Shown: piece after piece, positions 16,476-25,211 of the stretch
How the letters are laid out: every line of letters starts with the position of its first letter
Numbering within the stretch: position 1 is the stretch's first letter
From: Scandinavium sp036271055
GTDB taxonomy: Bacteria; Pseudomonadota; Gammaproteobacteria; Enterobacterales; Enterobacteriaceae
DNA length: 64,000 bases
NCBI RefSeq assembly: GCF_036271055.1
Contig: NZ_DATBBJ010000080.1
Span: forward strand, 38,297-102,296
Direction: 5' to 3'
Notes under the pieces: generated by a model
Database searches by the model: none
Told to the model about the DNA's origin: nothing
What the model saw: only the letters and a program-made list of their open reading frames with translations
Position numbers and translations under genes: made by a program

Positions 16476-17828
16476 TTAAGCGTTCGGCACGCCCGGAATC
16501 ACTTCGGCGCTCTCTTTTTGCTGCGACGCATGTTCTTCTTTCGCTTTTAAACGATCCCACGCGCGGAAGAACGGATAGTAAATCACCAGCGAAATCGCCA
16601 GATTCACCCCTTGTAGAATGGTGCCGGAGACATGCCCGCCAGTCGCCAGATAACCGCTGAGGAAAATCGGTGTGGTGAACGGCAGCGCTATGCCCGCAGG
16701 CGGTGCAACCAGCCCGATCGCCATCGCGGTATAGCTGACAATCACCAGCAGCACAGGCGTCAATATAAACGGCAGGAAGAAGTACGGGTTCATTACCAGC
16801 GGTATACCAAACACCATCGGTTCGCTGATGTTAAACAGCGCGGCGGGTGCGGCGATTTTCCCGAGCTGTTTCATCTGCGCGCTACGGCTGCGGAACACCA
16901 TAAAGATAACCAGCCCTAACAGCGCACCCGTTCCCCCTGGGGCAATCCACAAATCATAAAACTGCTGAGTGATGATGTGCGGAATAGGCAGGCCGTTCTG
17001 GAACGCAGTCAGGTTCTCCGCCATGTTCGATAGCCAAACGGGCTGTATGAAGACCAGCACAATCGCATCGCCATGCAGGCCGAGCGTCCACAGAATACCA
17101 ATCAGAATAACCGAAATGATCATGCCTGGCAGCGTGCCACCCACGTGATGCATCGGGATGCCGATAAGTGTGGCGATCATGCTATTAATATCGCCGAACG
17201 GTGAGGCTTCTACCGCCAGACGCAACGCTAACACTACTGCCAGTACGCAGAAACCCGGCACCAGCGCGAGGAACGATTTTGCCACCGCAGGCGGCACGCC
17301 ATCCGGCATGCGGATAACCAGATTACGGTTGGCGACGAAGCGATAAATCTCGGTGGAAAGCAGCGAAATCACAATCGCCACAAACAGCCCCTGGCTGCCC
17401 ACGAAATTGATCGGAATAACGCCCTTTACCACTTCTGCCGCGCCTTGAACCGGCGTAAACAGTGTGTTCTGCGGAATGGTCATCACGAACGCCACCAGCG
17501 ACATCGCCCCGGCGGTGAGCGGGTCAAGCGTGCGGTACTTTTCCGCCAGGCGGTAGGCGATGCCGAAGCTCGAAATCAGCGCCATGATGTCGTAGGTCGC
17601 CTTTACTGGATACAGCATCTTATCGCGCCAGACATCGCCAAACAGATGGGTCATCAGATCGGCGTAGCCCGGCACTGGCAGGTAGGCGAAAATCAGGAAA
17701 AACGAGCCAATCAGCATAAACGGCATGTTGAGAATAATGCCGTCACGGACCGACAGGACGTGCTTTTGCCCGGCGATTTTCAGCGCGACGGGCATGACAT
17801 AGCGTTCAATGAGCGTTGTTTTTGACAT
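16476..17828 (-). CDS. PTS cellobiose-type permease, subunit IIC
   Basis: This 450-residue membrane protein belongs to the lactose/cellobiose IIC family (CelB/ChbC). It has about ten hydrophobic segments, the NMPFMLIGSFF region near 34-44, the PPAVAKSFLALVPG region and the conserved FNISEPMVFGIP substrate-site loop. It moves a beta-glucoside across the inner membrane while IIB phosphorylates it. It is the last gene of the IIB-glycosidase-IIC operon. No IIA is encoded nearby, so phosphate must come from a IIA encoded elsewhere. Substrate specificity cannot be read from the sequence. Confidence 0.9.
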   Translation of the reverse strand: MSKTTLIERYVMPVALKIAGQKHVLSVRDGIILNMPFMLIGSFFLIFAYLPVPGYADLMTHLFGDVWRDKMLYPVKATYDIMALISSFGIAYRLAEKYRTLDPLTAGAMSLVAFVMTIPQNTLFTPVQGAAEVVKGVIPINFVGSQGLFVAIVISLLSTEIYRFVANRNLVIRMPDGVPPAVAKSFLALVPGFCVLAVVLALRLAVEASPFGDINSMIATLIGIPMHHVGGTLPGMIISVILIGILWTLGLHGDAIVLVFIQPVWLSNMAENLTAFQNGLPIPHIITQQFYDLWIAPGGTGALLGLVIFMVFRSRSAQMKQLGKIAAPAALFNISEPMVFGIPLVMNPYFFLPFILTPVLLVIVSYTAMAIGLVAPPAGIALPFTTPIFLSGYLATGGHVSGTILQGVNLAISLVIYYPFFRAWDRLKAKEEHASQQKESAEVIPGVPNA

Positions 17829-17862
17829 TTGTAACCCCGTCTCTTGCGTTAAAAAATCGTTA

Positions 17863-19170
17863 TTAATTAAATTGCGGTAACCACTGGCGATTCAGGGTTA
17901 ACACTTCTTCCAGCAACGCCTGCGCGTCGGTCACGTTGCCCACTAATGGGTTGGTGACCAGCGCCAGCAGCGCACTTTCACGGCAGCCATGAACAGCCGC
18001 TTCAATCGTTAAATGCTCGAACGCTTTGACCTGTTGGGTCAGGCCATTCATTGCCGGAGGCAACGGACCAAACGCCAGCGGGCGTGCGCCTTGTGCGTCG
18101 ATTATGCTGTTGGTTTCCACCACCGCGTCATCATCGAACCCGTGAATGGCACCGTTGTTGCGGGTATTGACCACCATCTCTTTACCGAGGTTGTTGTGGA
18201 TGGCGTTGATCAGCTCCACCGCCACTTCGGAATAGTACGCGCCGCCACGGAAGCTCAACTGCTCTGGTTTTTCATCCAGACTCGGGTTGGCGTACAGTTC
18301 AAACAACTCCTGCTCGACTTTCATCACCTGTTCGGCGCGCGTGCCCTTGCCTTTCGCCGCTTCAATTTCGTCAGCCAACATCGCTGGCGTCAGCCAGAAA
18401 TAGCGGTGATACGGACAAGGAATGGCATTCAGCGCTCGCAGGAAATCAGCAGGCCACGGCAGCTCTTTGATGTTGTTCATTGACAGCGCATTGCCATCGC
18501 ACAACATTTCAATCACCTCAGCCGTCACATCTTTACGGTCCCGCATCACTTTGTGGATCCATACCATGTGGTTCAGCCCGGCAAAGCGCAGATTAAGCGT
18601 GGATTCATCGGCATCGAGCATTTTGCCAATCATGTGCTGCATGTTGATCGGCACGTTGCACAGGCCGATGATTTTGGCTTTGCTGTAGCGGCTGACCGCC
18701 TCGGTGACAATCCCGGCCGGGTTGGTGAAGTTGAGGATAAAGGCGTCGGGAGCCAGTTCTTCGACTTTACGCGCCACTTCCAGGATCACAGGAATAGTAC
18801 GCAGCGCTTTAGCAAAGCCACCGACGCCTGTGGTTTCCTGGCCCAAAAGGTTGTATTTCAGCCCTAACCGCTCGTCCTGCGCTCGCGCCGCCAGTTGCCC
18901 GACACGCAGTTGCGTCAGTACGAAGTTCGCGCCACGAATGGCATCATCCAGCGTAAAATGGACGCTCACTTTGACGTGTTCGAGCCCTTTGTGTTTGAGC
19001 ATGCGCTCGGTCAGCGCGGCAATAATGCCCACTTTCTCGCGTCCCGATTCCACGTCCACCAGCGCCAGTTCCGTCACCGGAAGCTGCTCGTAGCGCACGA
19101 TAATCCCTTCAATCAATTCTGGGGTGTAGCTGCTACCACCGCCGATGACGGCGATTTTCAATGCTTGCAT
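17863..19170 (-). CDS. 6-phospho-beta-glucosidase, glycoside hydrolase family 4
   Basis: This 435-residue protein is a ChbF/CelF-like family 4 hydrolase. It has an N-terminal NAD-binding region (VIGGGSSYTPEL at about 6-17), the NFTNPAGIVTEA motif, the metal-binding GLCNVPI segment and GLNHMVW. These enzymes cleave phospho-glycosides by an NAD- and divalent-metal-dependent redox mechanism in the cytoplasm. Start 19170 is chosen because GAGG precedes it and the family begins directly before the Rossmann strand. It sits between the PTS IIB and IIC genes and should hydrolyse the phosphorylated product they import. Confidence 0.92.
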   Translation of the reverse strand: MQALKIAVIGGGSSYTPELIEGIIVRYEQLPVTELALVDVESGREKVGIIAALTERMLKHKGLEHVKVSVHFTLDDAIRGANFVLTQLRVGQLAARAQDERLGLKYNLLGQETTGVGGFAKALRTIPVILEVARKVEELAPDAFILNFTNPAGIVTEAVSRYSKAKIIGLCNVPINMQHMIGKMLDADESTLNLRFAGLNHMVWIHKVMRDRKDVTAEVIEMLCDGNALSMNNIKELPWPADFLRALNAIPCPYHRYFWLTPAMLADEIEAAKGKGTRAEQVMKVEQELFELYANPSLDEKPEQLSFRGGAYYSEVAVELINAIHNNLGKEMVVNTRNNGAIHGFDDDAVVETNSIIDAQGARPLAFGPLPPAMNGLTQQVKAFEHLTIEAAVHGCRESALLALVTNPLVGNVTDAQALLEEVLTLNRQWLPQFN

Positions 19171-19253
19171 GATGACCTCGTTTTCGGCACACAGAAGCCC
19201 ACGCGTGAACGCGAACGTCACGCGAAAGTGCCAGTCAGATTAAAAAAGGAAAA

Positions 19254-19562
19254 TCAGTGAGCGATCAGGGCCAGGGCTTTGTCGAGTACCGCCGCGCCAC
19301 GCATCATACCGTAGTCGGCCATGTCGATAACCGCAACGGCTTTACCTTGTGGCTCGGCAATGGCGGAAAGGCGGGTGATTTCATATTTGACCTGCGGGCC
19401 GAGCAGCACCACATCTGCGCCCGGCAATTCACGTTCGAATTCAGCGACGGGTACGGCGTAGATATCCAACTCCAGCGAGCGCAGTTGGGCTTCGGCTTTC
19501 ATTTTGTTCACCAGCATGCTGGTCGACATCCCAGCGGCACAACACAAAACGATTCTTGGCAT
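19254..19562 (-). CDS. PTS cellobiose-type subunit IIB
   Basis: This 102-residue cytoplasmic protein begins with the IIB signature LCCAAGMSTSMLV at residues 6-18; the cysteine directly before AAGMSTS (Cys 8) is the expected phosphorylation site. The segment LLGPQVKYE around 53-61 is the conserved strand of the lactose/cellobiose family. It accepts phosphate from a IIA protein, absent here, and passes it to the sugar bound by IIC. It is the first gene of the operon, with a candidate RpiR operator about 80 bases upstream. Confidence 0.92.
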   Translation of the reverse strand: MPRIVLCCAAGMSTSMLVNKMKAEAQLRSLELDIYAVPVAEFERELPGADVVLLGPQVKYEITRLSAIAEPQGKAVAVIDMADYGMMRGAAVLDKALALIAH

Positions 19563-19644
19563 AACTTACCCCTTCGATGGTTCATGCGGTCATTCAGGAC
19601 GCACATGACTATATTGTTAAGATTATGTGATAGAGAAGGCTATA

Positions 19645-19659
19645 TGAAATTTATTTTCA
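19645..19659. promoter_or_regulatory. Candidate RpiR-type operator at the PTS operon
   Basis: TGAAATTTATTTTCA is a palindrome of the form TGAAA-N5-TTTCA. The same pattern recurs at 21710-21724 in front of the RpiR-type regulator gene, so both are probably bound by that regulator. Confidence 0.65.
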
Positions 19660-19791
19660 TGGATGTGATCAATGCATACTTTTCATTCATTTTTTTGAGA
19701 GGGGCGTCGAGGTGCCTAAAAGGCGCTGCGCGTGGCATATCCCTTGGGATCGCTCGCTTGCAGGCCGCGGAGTGGGCGGAAAAGTAACGAT

Positions 19792-19820
19792 AAAAAAAAG
19801 CCAGCAGGAGTCAGCTGGCT
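19792..19820 (-). terminator. Terminator of the fimbrial-like genes
   Basis: On the minus strand AGCCAGC-TGACTCCT-GCTGGCT forms a 7-bp stem followed by a run of T. It lies about 130 bases beyond the second fimbrial-like gene. Confidence 0.85.
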
Positions 19821-19952
19821 GGGGGAGGCTAAAACATCAATCACACGCTTGCCATTGATGTGAACCGAACGGATGACAAAATTATTATCTGCCGCAAAAG
19901 TGTTTAATACGGCCTCATTATTGCGCTGAACCGTGAGGCCAGAATAATTATT

Positions 19953-20534
19953 TTACAGATACGTAATTTTAAACTGGGCAGAAAGCGAGACATTCCCCGG
20001 CGTCGGTGCATAAGAAGATGACACCAAACACGCAATCAGTTTCAATGTTCCAGAACTGGCGCCCTCGCCACTGTAGGAGGTTCCAACGTTATACGATGTG
20101 CTCATCTCTTCATTCACATCCAAGCGATTATATTTTCCTTTAACGCTTGCTGTTGCATCCCAAAAAGCAACGCCGACATATTTAGCCGCATCGGTAGTCG
20201 CTGTATTAGCAAGAATCGTCGGGTCAACCGTATCCTCGGCACCCAGAATACTCATTTGTGCCATTTGGTTATCCATGCAGCCTTGAAACTCAACGCGCAC
20301 AGTTTGTATTTGCCCGGTAGAAGACTGAGGCTGATCGATAGTACTGATTGGCAGGGCATAAACATTAACCGGGCCAAAATCGATAGTGCTCGGTAGTGTT
20401 ACTTTGCAAGGGTTAGCTTCAGCGTCACCGCTAAAGTGTACATCTTGTGATTCCACCGTTTCAAACGCATTGGCGACGCCAACGCCCAACAGTGAAAGCA
20501 TCGCGCTAAAAACCATTTTCGTAAAAGCATTCAT
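19953..20534 (-). CDS. Type 1 fimbrial-subunit-like protein A
   Basis: This 193-residue protein has a Sec signal peptide ending about VANA (residues 1-23), a conserved cysteine in NPCKVTLPSTIDFG and a second in FQGCMDN, and a C-terminal beta-strand ending FKITYL with the penultimate tyrosine typical of chaperone-usher pilins. It would be exported and assembled through donor-strand exchange. No chaperone, usher or adhesin gene accompanies it. It is a diverged paralogue of the next gene, with which it is co-oriented. Confidence 0.75.
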   Translation of the reverse strand: MNAFTKMVFSAMLSLLGVGVANAFETVESQDVHFSGDAEANPCKVTLPSTIDFGPVNVYALPISTIDQPQSSTGQIQTVRVEFQGCMDNQMAQMSILGAEDTVDPTILANTATTDAAKYVGVAFWDATASVKGKYNRLDVNEEMSTSYNVGTSYSGEGASSGTLKLIACLVSSSYAPTPGNVSLSAQFKITYL

Positions 20535-20627
20535 GATAACTTTCTCTTTAATTTTAAAGTAGATACGCTAAATAAATCGGGTAATACACGATCGAATTAC
20601 CGGCATTGCCTCATTTCTGCATACCCG

Positions 20628-21203
20628 TTAAAGGTAAGTGATTTTAAACCGGGCGACCGCTGCGATATGCCCGGCAGTAGCAGGAATACTTTCAGGTCTG
20701 ACTAAACTGGCTTTTAAATGGATCGAACCGCGCGTGACATCACCGACAGCCGCAACGCCAATCTGGTAAATAGAGGACGTGCCGCTATTTAAATCTATTT
20801 TCGTGTCTTTATGTGACGCCGTATCCCAAAATGAAATAGCAATATTGGATGCCGCAGTCTCTTCCGTCTCAGCATTTGCCAGCACCGTTTCATCGGCTGA
20901 ATCGGCAATACCAGAAACTGAGACTTCGGCCTGTTGACTCTCAGGACAACTCTCAAATTGAATATTGTATATTTGGGTATTCTCTCCATTTACTGTCTCA
21001 CTGGAGCTAAGACTGAGAGAATCGATATTAATATGTCCAAAATCGACGACATCAGGAAGTATCACCTTACACGATGTGCTGTTCAGGTTGCCAGAAACCG
21101 TCAGGTCATACGCTTCTGTTCCTGTAAAAGCCGTCGCAACGCCAATCGGTAAAAATGAAGCTGAGAGCAGACTACATAATATTATTTTCGCCAGAGTATT
21201 CAT
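20628..21203 (-). CDS. Type 1 fimbrial-subunit-like protein B
   Basis: This 191-residue protein parallels its neighbour: signal peptide to about VATA, cysteines in STSCKVILPDVVDFG and in FESCPES, the central pattern ETVLANAET-N-ISFWD, and an identical FKITYL end. The shared design and 93-base spacing indicate tandem duplication followed by divergence. Assembly partners must be encoded elsewhere, or the proteins serve another envelope role. The promoter should lie in the 21204-21755 gap. Confidence 0.75.
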   Translation of the reverse strand: MNTLAKIILCSLLSASFLPIGVATAFTGTEAYDLTVSGNLNSTSCKVILPDVVDFGHINIDSLSLSSSETVNGENTQIYNIQFESCPESQQAEVSVSGIADSADETVLANAETEETAASNIAISFWDTASHKDTKIDLNSGTSSIYQIGVAAVGDVTRGSIHLKASLVRPESIPATAGHIAAVARFKITYL

Positions 21204-21755
21204 ATAATATCCTTTAATTTCCCTATCAATAACCCTCTAATCATATTGATATTGCTCAGAGGTTATGTGCACTATTTCATCACCAACATCACGCCGTAAA
21301 ATAAAGCCAATCAGCATAATCATTACCGTGTTCGGTGACCTACGCCGTCTCAACTCGCTTATATCTTATTGATAACAAGGTTGATGAGCAGATGAACTTT
21401 ACTGTCGGCGCGGGTGTACATAAAGTGCTCCGATGTCTATTCGTGGACCTCAGAAAGCGCATTTTCAAACGCCAACACACCAGTTATCGCGGGTTTCCCA
21501 GAGTAAAGCGGCGTCGCGAAATGGCGCTGAAATACAGTACTCAGAAGAAAAAAGGGCATTTTTTGCCGCTAAAAACAGCTAATTTCCTGTCATTCGAGCG
21601 ACGCAACGCCCGTCGCACATCGATAATATATTGTTAAAAACGCGATCCAGATTGTGAACCAGCCTTAGCCGTCATCGCGAAATAGTGGTATAACGTGGCT
21701 ATAAGCATATGAAAAATATTTTCAAATCGTGACTTCACGCAAAGGGCAGAACCGG
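21204..21755. other. Divergent intergenic region upstream of the RpiR gene
   Basis: This 552-base region separates the fimbrial-like genes from the RpiR-type regulator. It contains the operator-like palindrome at 21710-21724. An open frame at 21335-21637 has an irregular, basic composition and no ribosome binding site, and I do not accept it as a gene. Nothing else is recognisable. Confidence 0.55.
21710..21724. promoter_or_regulatory. Candidate RpiR-type operator upstream of its own gene
   Basis: TGAAAAATATTTTCA matches the 19645 site in both arms (TGAAA...TTTCA) with the same 5-base spacer length. It lies 31 bases before the chosen regulator start, as expected for autoregulation. Confidence 0.65.
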
Positions 21756-22499
21756 ATGGATATCGTTGTTCAACTGAAGGATGGGATGAGCCGTTTCAGC
21801 ACCCAGGAATCCCGGGTGGCGGCGTTTATTCTGGAAAACATGAGTTTTACCGCCAGCGCCTCGATTGACGAACTGGCAGCGAAAGCGGGCGTCAGTCCGG
21901 CAACCATCACCCGTTTTGCCCGTTCGGTGGGCTGCGATGATATTCGTGATCTGCGTAAACAACTGGCGCAGGCCAGTGAGCGTCGCTCGACGTGGGTGTC
22001 AGGGAACAGCGCTGCACTGCCTTCTGCCTGGCGCGATCGCTTTGATACCATCAATTTGACGCTCACCCACCAGTTGCAGCACACCAGCGAAAGTGCGGTA
22101 GAGAAGCTAAAATCACGCCTGCAAACCGCCCGTGCCGTGCACTGCTTTGCGCTCGGCGACCAAGATGTGCCGCTGGCGACGCTGCTGCAACATCAGCTGC
22201 TGCCGCTCGGGATTGCCATTAACCTCTGTCAGGACGGCAACCTGATGCGCATGATCGCCAGCACCCTGAGCGACGATCATCTGCTGCTGGTCCTGGCAAC
22301 TGGCCCCGCAGATAACCTGCTGCAAAGCGCCACGTTGCAAGCCAGAATGCAGGGCGCGACCATATTCGCTCTGACCCCGGATTCACACGCGCTAAGCAAT
22401 ATGGCGGCAGAAGTGCTGCCGCTGGCCTCTTCTGCTCAAGCGGCGCGATACGCCCTGCTGATGCTTGTCGATTTACTCAACGACACGCTCATCGCGTGA
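21756..22499 (+). CDS. RpiR/MurR-family transcriptional regulator
   Basis: This 247-residue protein has the RpiR layout: an N-terminal helix-turn-helix with SIDELAAKAGVSPATITRFAR at about residues 35-55, and a C-terminal sugar-phosphate isomerase-like domain with ALGDQD and LLLVLATGPADN. Such regulators sense phosphosugars. ATG 21756 is preferred over a GTG at 21729 because it aligns with family starts. The paired palindromes make the PTS operon the likely target, with the phosphorylated glycoside or its hydrolysis product as ligand. Confidence 0.85.
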   Translation: MDIVVQLKDGMSRFSTQESRVAAFILENMSFTASASIDELAAKAGVSPATITRFARSVGCDDIRDLRKQLAQASERRSTWVSGNSAALPSAWRDRFDTINLTLTHQLQHTSESAVEKLKSRLQTARAVHCFALGDQDVPLATLLQHQLLPLGIAINLCQDGNLMRMIASTLSDDHLLLVLATGPADNLLQSATLQARMQGATIFALTPDSHALSNMAAEVLPLASSAQAARYALLMLVDLLNDTLIA

Positions 22500-22622
22500 T
22501 CTCCCTCACAGCGCGACCTGCGCTGTGAACCTCTGATTTTGCGGCTTTTTTGCACACTTCAAACTATCAGAAATTTCACTATAAGCCACATTGCCCGCCT
22601 ACTGCGCTGTCCCATTTTTACT

Positions 22623-22636
22623 TTGTTCTGAATCAA
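22623..22636. promoter_or_regulatory. FNR binding site upstream of nrdD
   Basis: TTGTTCTGAATCAA differs from the FNR consensus TTGAT-N4-ATCAA at one position. nrdDG is activated by FNR in E. coli under anaerobic conditions, which fits this position. Confidence 0.75.
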
Positions 22637-22663
22637 AAAAATCGCAAACATGTTTAATGCAAA

Positions 22664-22712
22664 TCACTACATATAGAACTTAAAATGCCCCCCCGACCCT
22701 ATATATTGTATT
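22664..22712. promoter_or_regulatory. Pair of NrdR boxes upstream of nrdD
   Basis: TCACTACATATAGAAC (22664-22679) and CCCTATATATTGTATT (22697-22712) both follow the NrdR box ACACTATATATAGTGT. Their starts are 33 bases apart, about three helical turns, as in other enterobacterial nrd promoters. NrdR represses all three ribonucleotide reductase operons when (d)ATP is sufficient. Confidence 0.82.
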
Positions 22713-22872
22713 AATCGTTTATTCTCACACCAATTCCTCAAGACGTTGGGTGCTGAAATTTGTGGATAAAAGGGTCGTGACAGAAGGTAAGTAGTGGGTG
22801 AATAAGCCCAATTGCAACTTCGGTCAGCATTCTCCTCTGTGGATAACCTGTTCTTATAATTATGGAGTGATC

Positions 22873-25011
22873 ATGACACCGCATGTGATGAAACGAGACG
22901 GCTGTAAAGCGCCTTTCAACTCAGTACGCATTCAGGAAGCTATCCTGCGTGCGGCCAAAGCAGCGGGAGTCGATGACGCAGACTATTGCGCCACCGTCGC
23001 AGAAGTCGTTTGCTCGCAAATGCAGGGCCGCGACAGCGTTGATATCAATGAGATCCAGACCGCAGTTGAAAACCAGCTGATGGCAGGCCCACATAAGCAA
23101 CTGGCTCGCGCGTATATCGAATACCGTCACGACCGTGACGTGCAGCGCGAAAAACGTGGCCGTCTGAATCAGGAAATTCGTGGTCTGGTTGAACAAACTA
23201 ACTCCGCCCTGCTCAACGAGAACGCCAACAAAGACAGTAAAGTGATCCCGACCCAGCGCGACCTGCTGGCGGGTATCGTCGCTAAACACTACGCTCGTCA
23301 GCATCTGCTGCCGTACGACGTGGTTCAGGCGCACGAGCGTGGCGAAATTCATTACCACGATCTCGACTACTCACCGTTCTTCCCAATGTTTAACTGCATG
23401 CTTATCGATCTGAAAGGCATGCTGACCCAGGGCTTTAAGATGGGTAACGCGGAAATTGAGCCGCCGAAATCCATCTCAACCGCCACGGCCGTCACCGCGC
23501 AAATCATCGCCCAGGTCGCCAGCCATATTTATGGCGGCACCACCATCAACCGCATTGATGAAGTGCTGGCCCCGTTTGTGAGCGAGAGCTTTAAAAAGCA
23601 CCGCCAAACGGCAGAAGAGTGGCAGATCCCGGATGCCGATGGTTATGCGCATTCCCGCACCGAAAAAGAGTGCTACGACGCGTTCCAGTCGCTGGAATAT
23701 GAAGTGAATACACTGCACACCGCCAACGGTCAGACCCCGTTCGTCACCTTTGGTTTTGGTCTCGGCACCACTTGGGAATCGCGCCTGATTCAGCAGTCCA
23801 TTCTGCGTAATCGCATTGCCGGCCTCGGTAAAAACCGCAAAACCGCGGTGTTCCCGAAACTGGTGTTTGCGATCCGCGACGGCCTGAATCACAAGTTTGG
23901 CGACGCCAACTACGACATCAAACAGCTGGCGCTGGAGTGCGCGAGCAAGCGTATGTATCCGGACATCCTGAACTACGACCAGGTGGTGAAAGTCACCGGT
24001 TCGTTCAAGACGCCAATGGGCTGTCGCAGTTTCCTCGGCGTGTGGGAAAACGAAAATGGCGAACAGATCCATGAAGGCCGTAACAATATCGGCGTGATCA
24101 GCCTGAACTTGCCGCGCATTGCGCTCGAAGCGAAAGGCAACGAAGCGGCGTTCTGGACGCTGCTGGATGAACGTCTGGAGCTTTGCCGTAAAGCGCTGAT
24201 GACGCGTATCGCCCGCCTGGAAGGCGTGAAAGCGCGCGTGGCCCCGATTCTGTATATGGAAGGCGCGTGTGGCGTACGTCTGAAAGCAGACGACGATGTC
24301 TCAGAAATTTTCAAAAACGGCCGCGCATCCATTTCACTGGGTTATATCGGCATTCACGAAACCATCAACGCGCTGTTTGGCGATTCGCACATGTACGACA
24401 GCGAAGCGCTGCGTGAAAAAGGCGTGGCGATTGTCCAGCGCATGCGCGATGCAGTTGACCAATGGAAAGACGAAACCGGCTACGGTTTCAGCCTGTACAG
24501 CACGCCAAGCGAAAACCTGTGCGACCGCTTCTGCCGTCTCGACACCGCCGAATTCGGCCTGATCGATGGCGTGACCGACAAAGGGTATTACACCAACAGC
24601 TTCCACCTCGACGTGGAGAAGAAGGTGAACCCGTACGACAAAATCGATTTCGAAGCGGCCTACCCGCCAATCGCGAACGGCGGTTTCATCTGCTACGGCG
24701 AGTACCCAAACATTCAGCACAACCTGAAAGCGCTGGAAGACGTGTGGGATTACAGCTATCAGCACGTGCCGTATTACGGCACCAACACGCCGATTGATGA
24801 ATGTTACGAGTGCGGCTTTACCGGTGAGTTCGAATGCACCAGCAAAGGCTTCACCTGCCCGAAATGCGGCAACCACGACGCTGCGCGCGTCTCCGTGACC
24901 CGTCGCGTATGCGGTTATCTCGGCAGCCCGGACGCCCGTCCGTTCAACGCCGGTAAGCAGGAAGAAGTGAAGCGTCGCGTGAAACATTTAGGGAATGGGC
25001 AGATCGGCTAA
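22873..25011 (+). CDS. nrdD: Anaerobic ribonucleoside-triphosphate reductase
   Basis: This 712-residue protein closely matches E. coli NrdD. It has an N-terminal ATP-cone (residues about 3-95), the glycyl-radical enzyme barrel, a C-terminal zinc site built from CYECGFTGEFEC and CPKCGNH, and the radical glycine loop VTRRVCGYLGSPDARPFN near residue 680. It converts ribonucleoside triphosphates to deoxy forms without oxygen, using formate as reductant. Start 22873 is fixed by the MTPHVMKRDGCK family N-terminus and a GGAG site. NrdG, encoded next, generates the glycyl radical. Confidence 0.97.
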   Translation: MTPHVMKRDGCKAPFNSVRIQEAILRAAKAAGVDDADYCATVAEVVCSQMQGRDSVDINEIQTAVENQLMAGPHKQLARAYIEYRHDRDVQREKRGRLNQEIRGLVEQTNSALLNENANKDSKVIPTQRDLLAGIVAKHYARQHLLPYDVVQAHERGEIHYHDLDYSPFFPMFNCMLIDLKGMLTQGFKMGNAEIEPPKSISTATAVTAQIIAQVASHIYGGTTINRIDEVLAPFVSESFKKHRQTAEEWQIPDADGYAHSRTEKECYDAFQSLEYEVNTLHTANGQTPFVTFGFGLGTTWESRLIQQSILRNRIAGLGKNRKTAVFPKLVFAIRDGLNHKFGDANYDIKQLALECASKRMYPDILNYDQVVKVTGSFKTPMGCRSFLGVWENENGEQIHEGRNNIGVISLNLPRIALEAKGNEAAFWTLLDERLELCRKALMTRIARLEGVKARVAPILYMEGACGVRLKADDDVSEIFKNGRASISLGYIGIHETINALFGDSHMYDSEALREKGVAIVQRMRDAVDQWKDETGYGFSLYSTPSENLCDRFCRLDTAEFGLIDGVTDKGYYTNSFHLDVEKKVNPYDKIDFEAAYPPIANGGFICYGEYPNIQHNLKALEDVWDYSYQHVPYYGTNTPIDECYECGFTGEFECTSKGFTCPKCGNHDAARVSVTRRVCGYLGSPDARPFNAGKQEEVKRRVKHLGNGQIG

Positions 25012-25033
25012 CGTTCTGTTTTATCGTCCTCAT

Positions 25034-25065
25034 TGCCCGGCGGCGCTGCGCTTGCCGGGCCTACG
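25034..25065. repeat. REP element
   Basis: TGCCCGGCGGCGCTGCGCTT followed by GCCGGGCCTACG is a typical enterobacterial REP palindrome. It lies 22 bases after nrdD and may stabilise the upstream mRNA or bind gyrase, Pol I or IHF as REP clusters do. Confidence 0.85.
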
Positions 25066-25085
25066 CATTTACCATTTCATATGCT

Positions 25086-25210
25086 TTTCACAAACCAATT
25101 GGCGTCAGGACAAGGCGGCAAACGAGTGAATCCCAGGGAGCTTACATAAGTAAGTGACCTGGGTGAGTGAGAGCAGCCAACACCGTCATGGCGTCAATTG
25201 GGACGTGAAA
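25086..25210. repeat. ERIC (intergenic repeat unit) element
   Basis: This 125-base segment contains the ERIC core GTGAATCCCAGGGAGCTTAC followed by AAGTAAGTGACCTGGGTGAG, close to the family consensus. Its ends are complementary (TTTCAC...CCAATTG and CAATTGGGACGTGAAA), giving the long imperfect palindrome typical of ERIC. It fills the nrdD-nrdG gap and stops one base before the nrdG start codon, so it supplies the nrdG ribosome binding region. Confidence 0.92.
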
Positions 25211-25211
25211 A

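Larger units (their letters stand above)
19563..19952. other. Promoter region of the PTS operon and fimbrial-gene terminator
   Basis: This 390-base stretch holds the PTS promoter region with the operator at 19645-19659, the terminator of the fimbrial-like genes at 19792-19820, and an 8-bp inverted repeat (ACATCAAT/ATTGATGT) at 19834-19861. I see no credible gene. Confidence 0.6.
22500..22872. other. rpiR-nrdD intergenic control region
   Basis: The region opens with a 9-bp stem hairpin at 22506-22528 (TCACAGCGC/GCGCTGTGA) that probably ends the regulator transcript, then carries the FNR site and two NrdR boxes annotated separately, followed by a leader of about 160 bases before nrdD. Confidence 0.7.

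Noticed and set aside
21335..21637. 100-residue frame in the gap before the RpiR-type gene
   Set aside because: No ribosome binding site, basic irregular composition and no recognisable domain.
24334..24987. 217-residue minus-strand frame inside nrdD
   Set aside because: It is the antisense shadow of a highly conserved gene, with shadow-type composition; several similar frames lie opposite tamB, dgaE-like and regulator genes.
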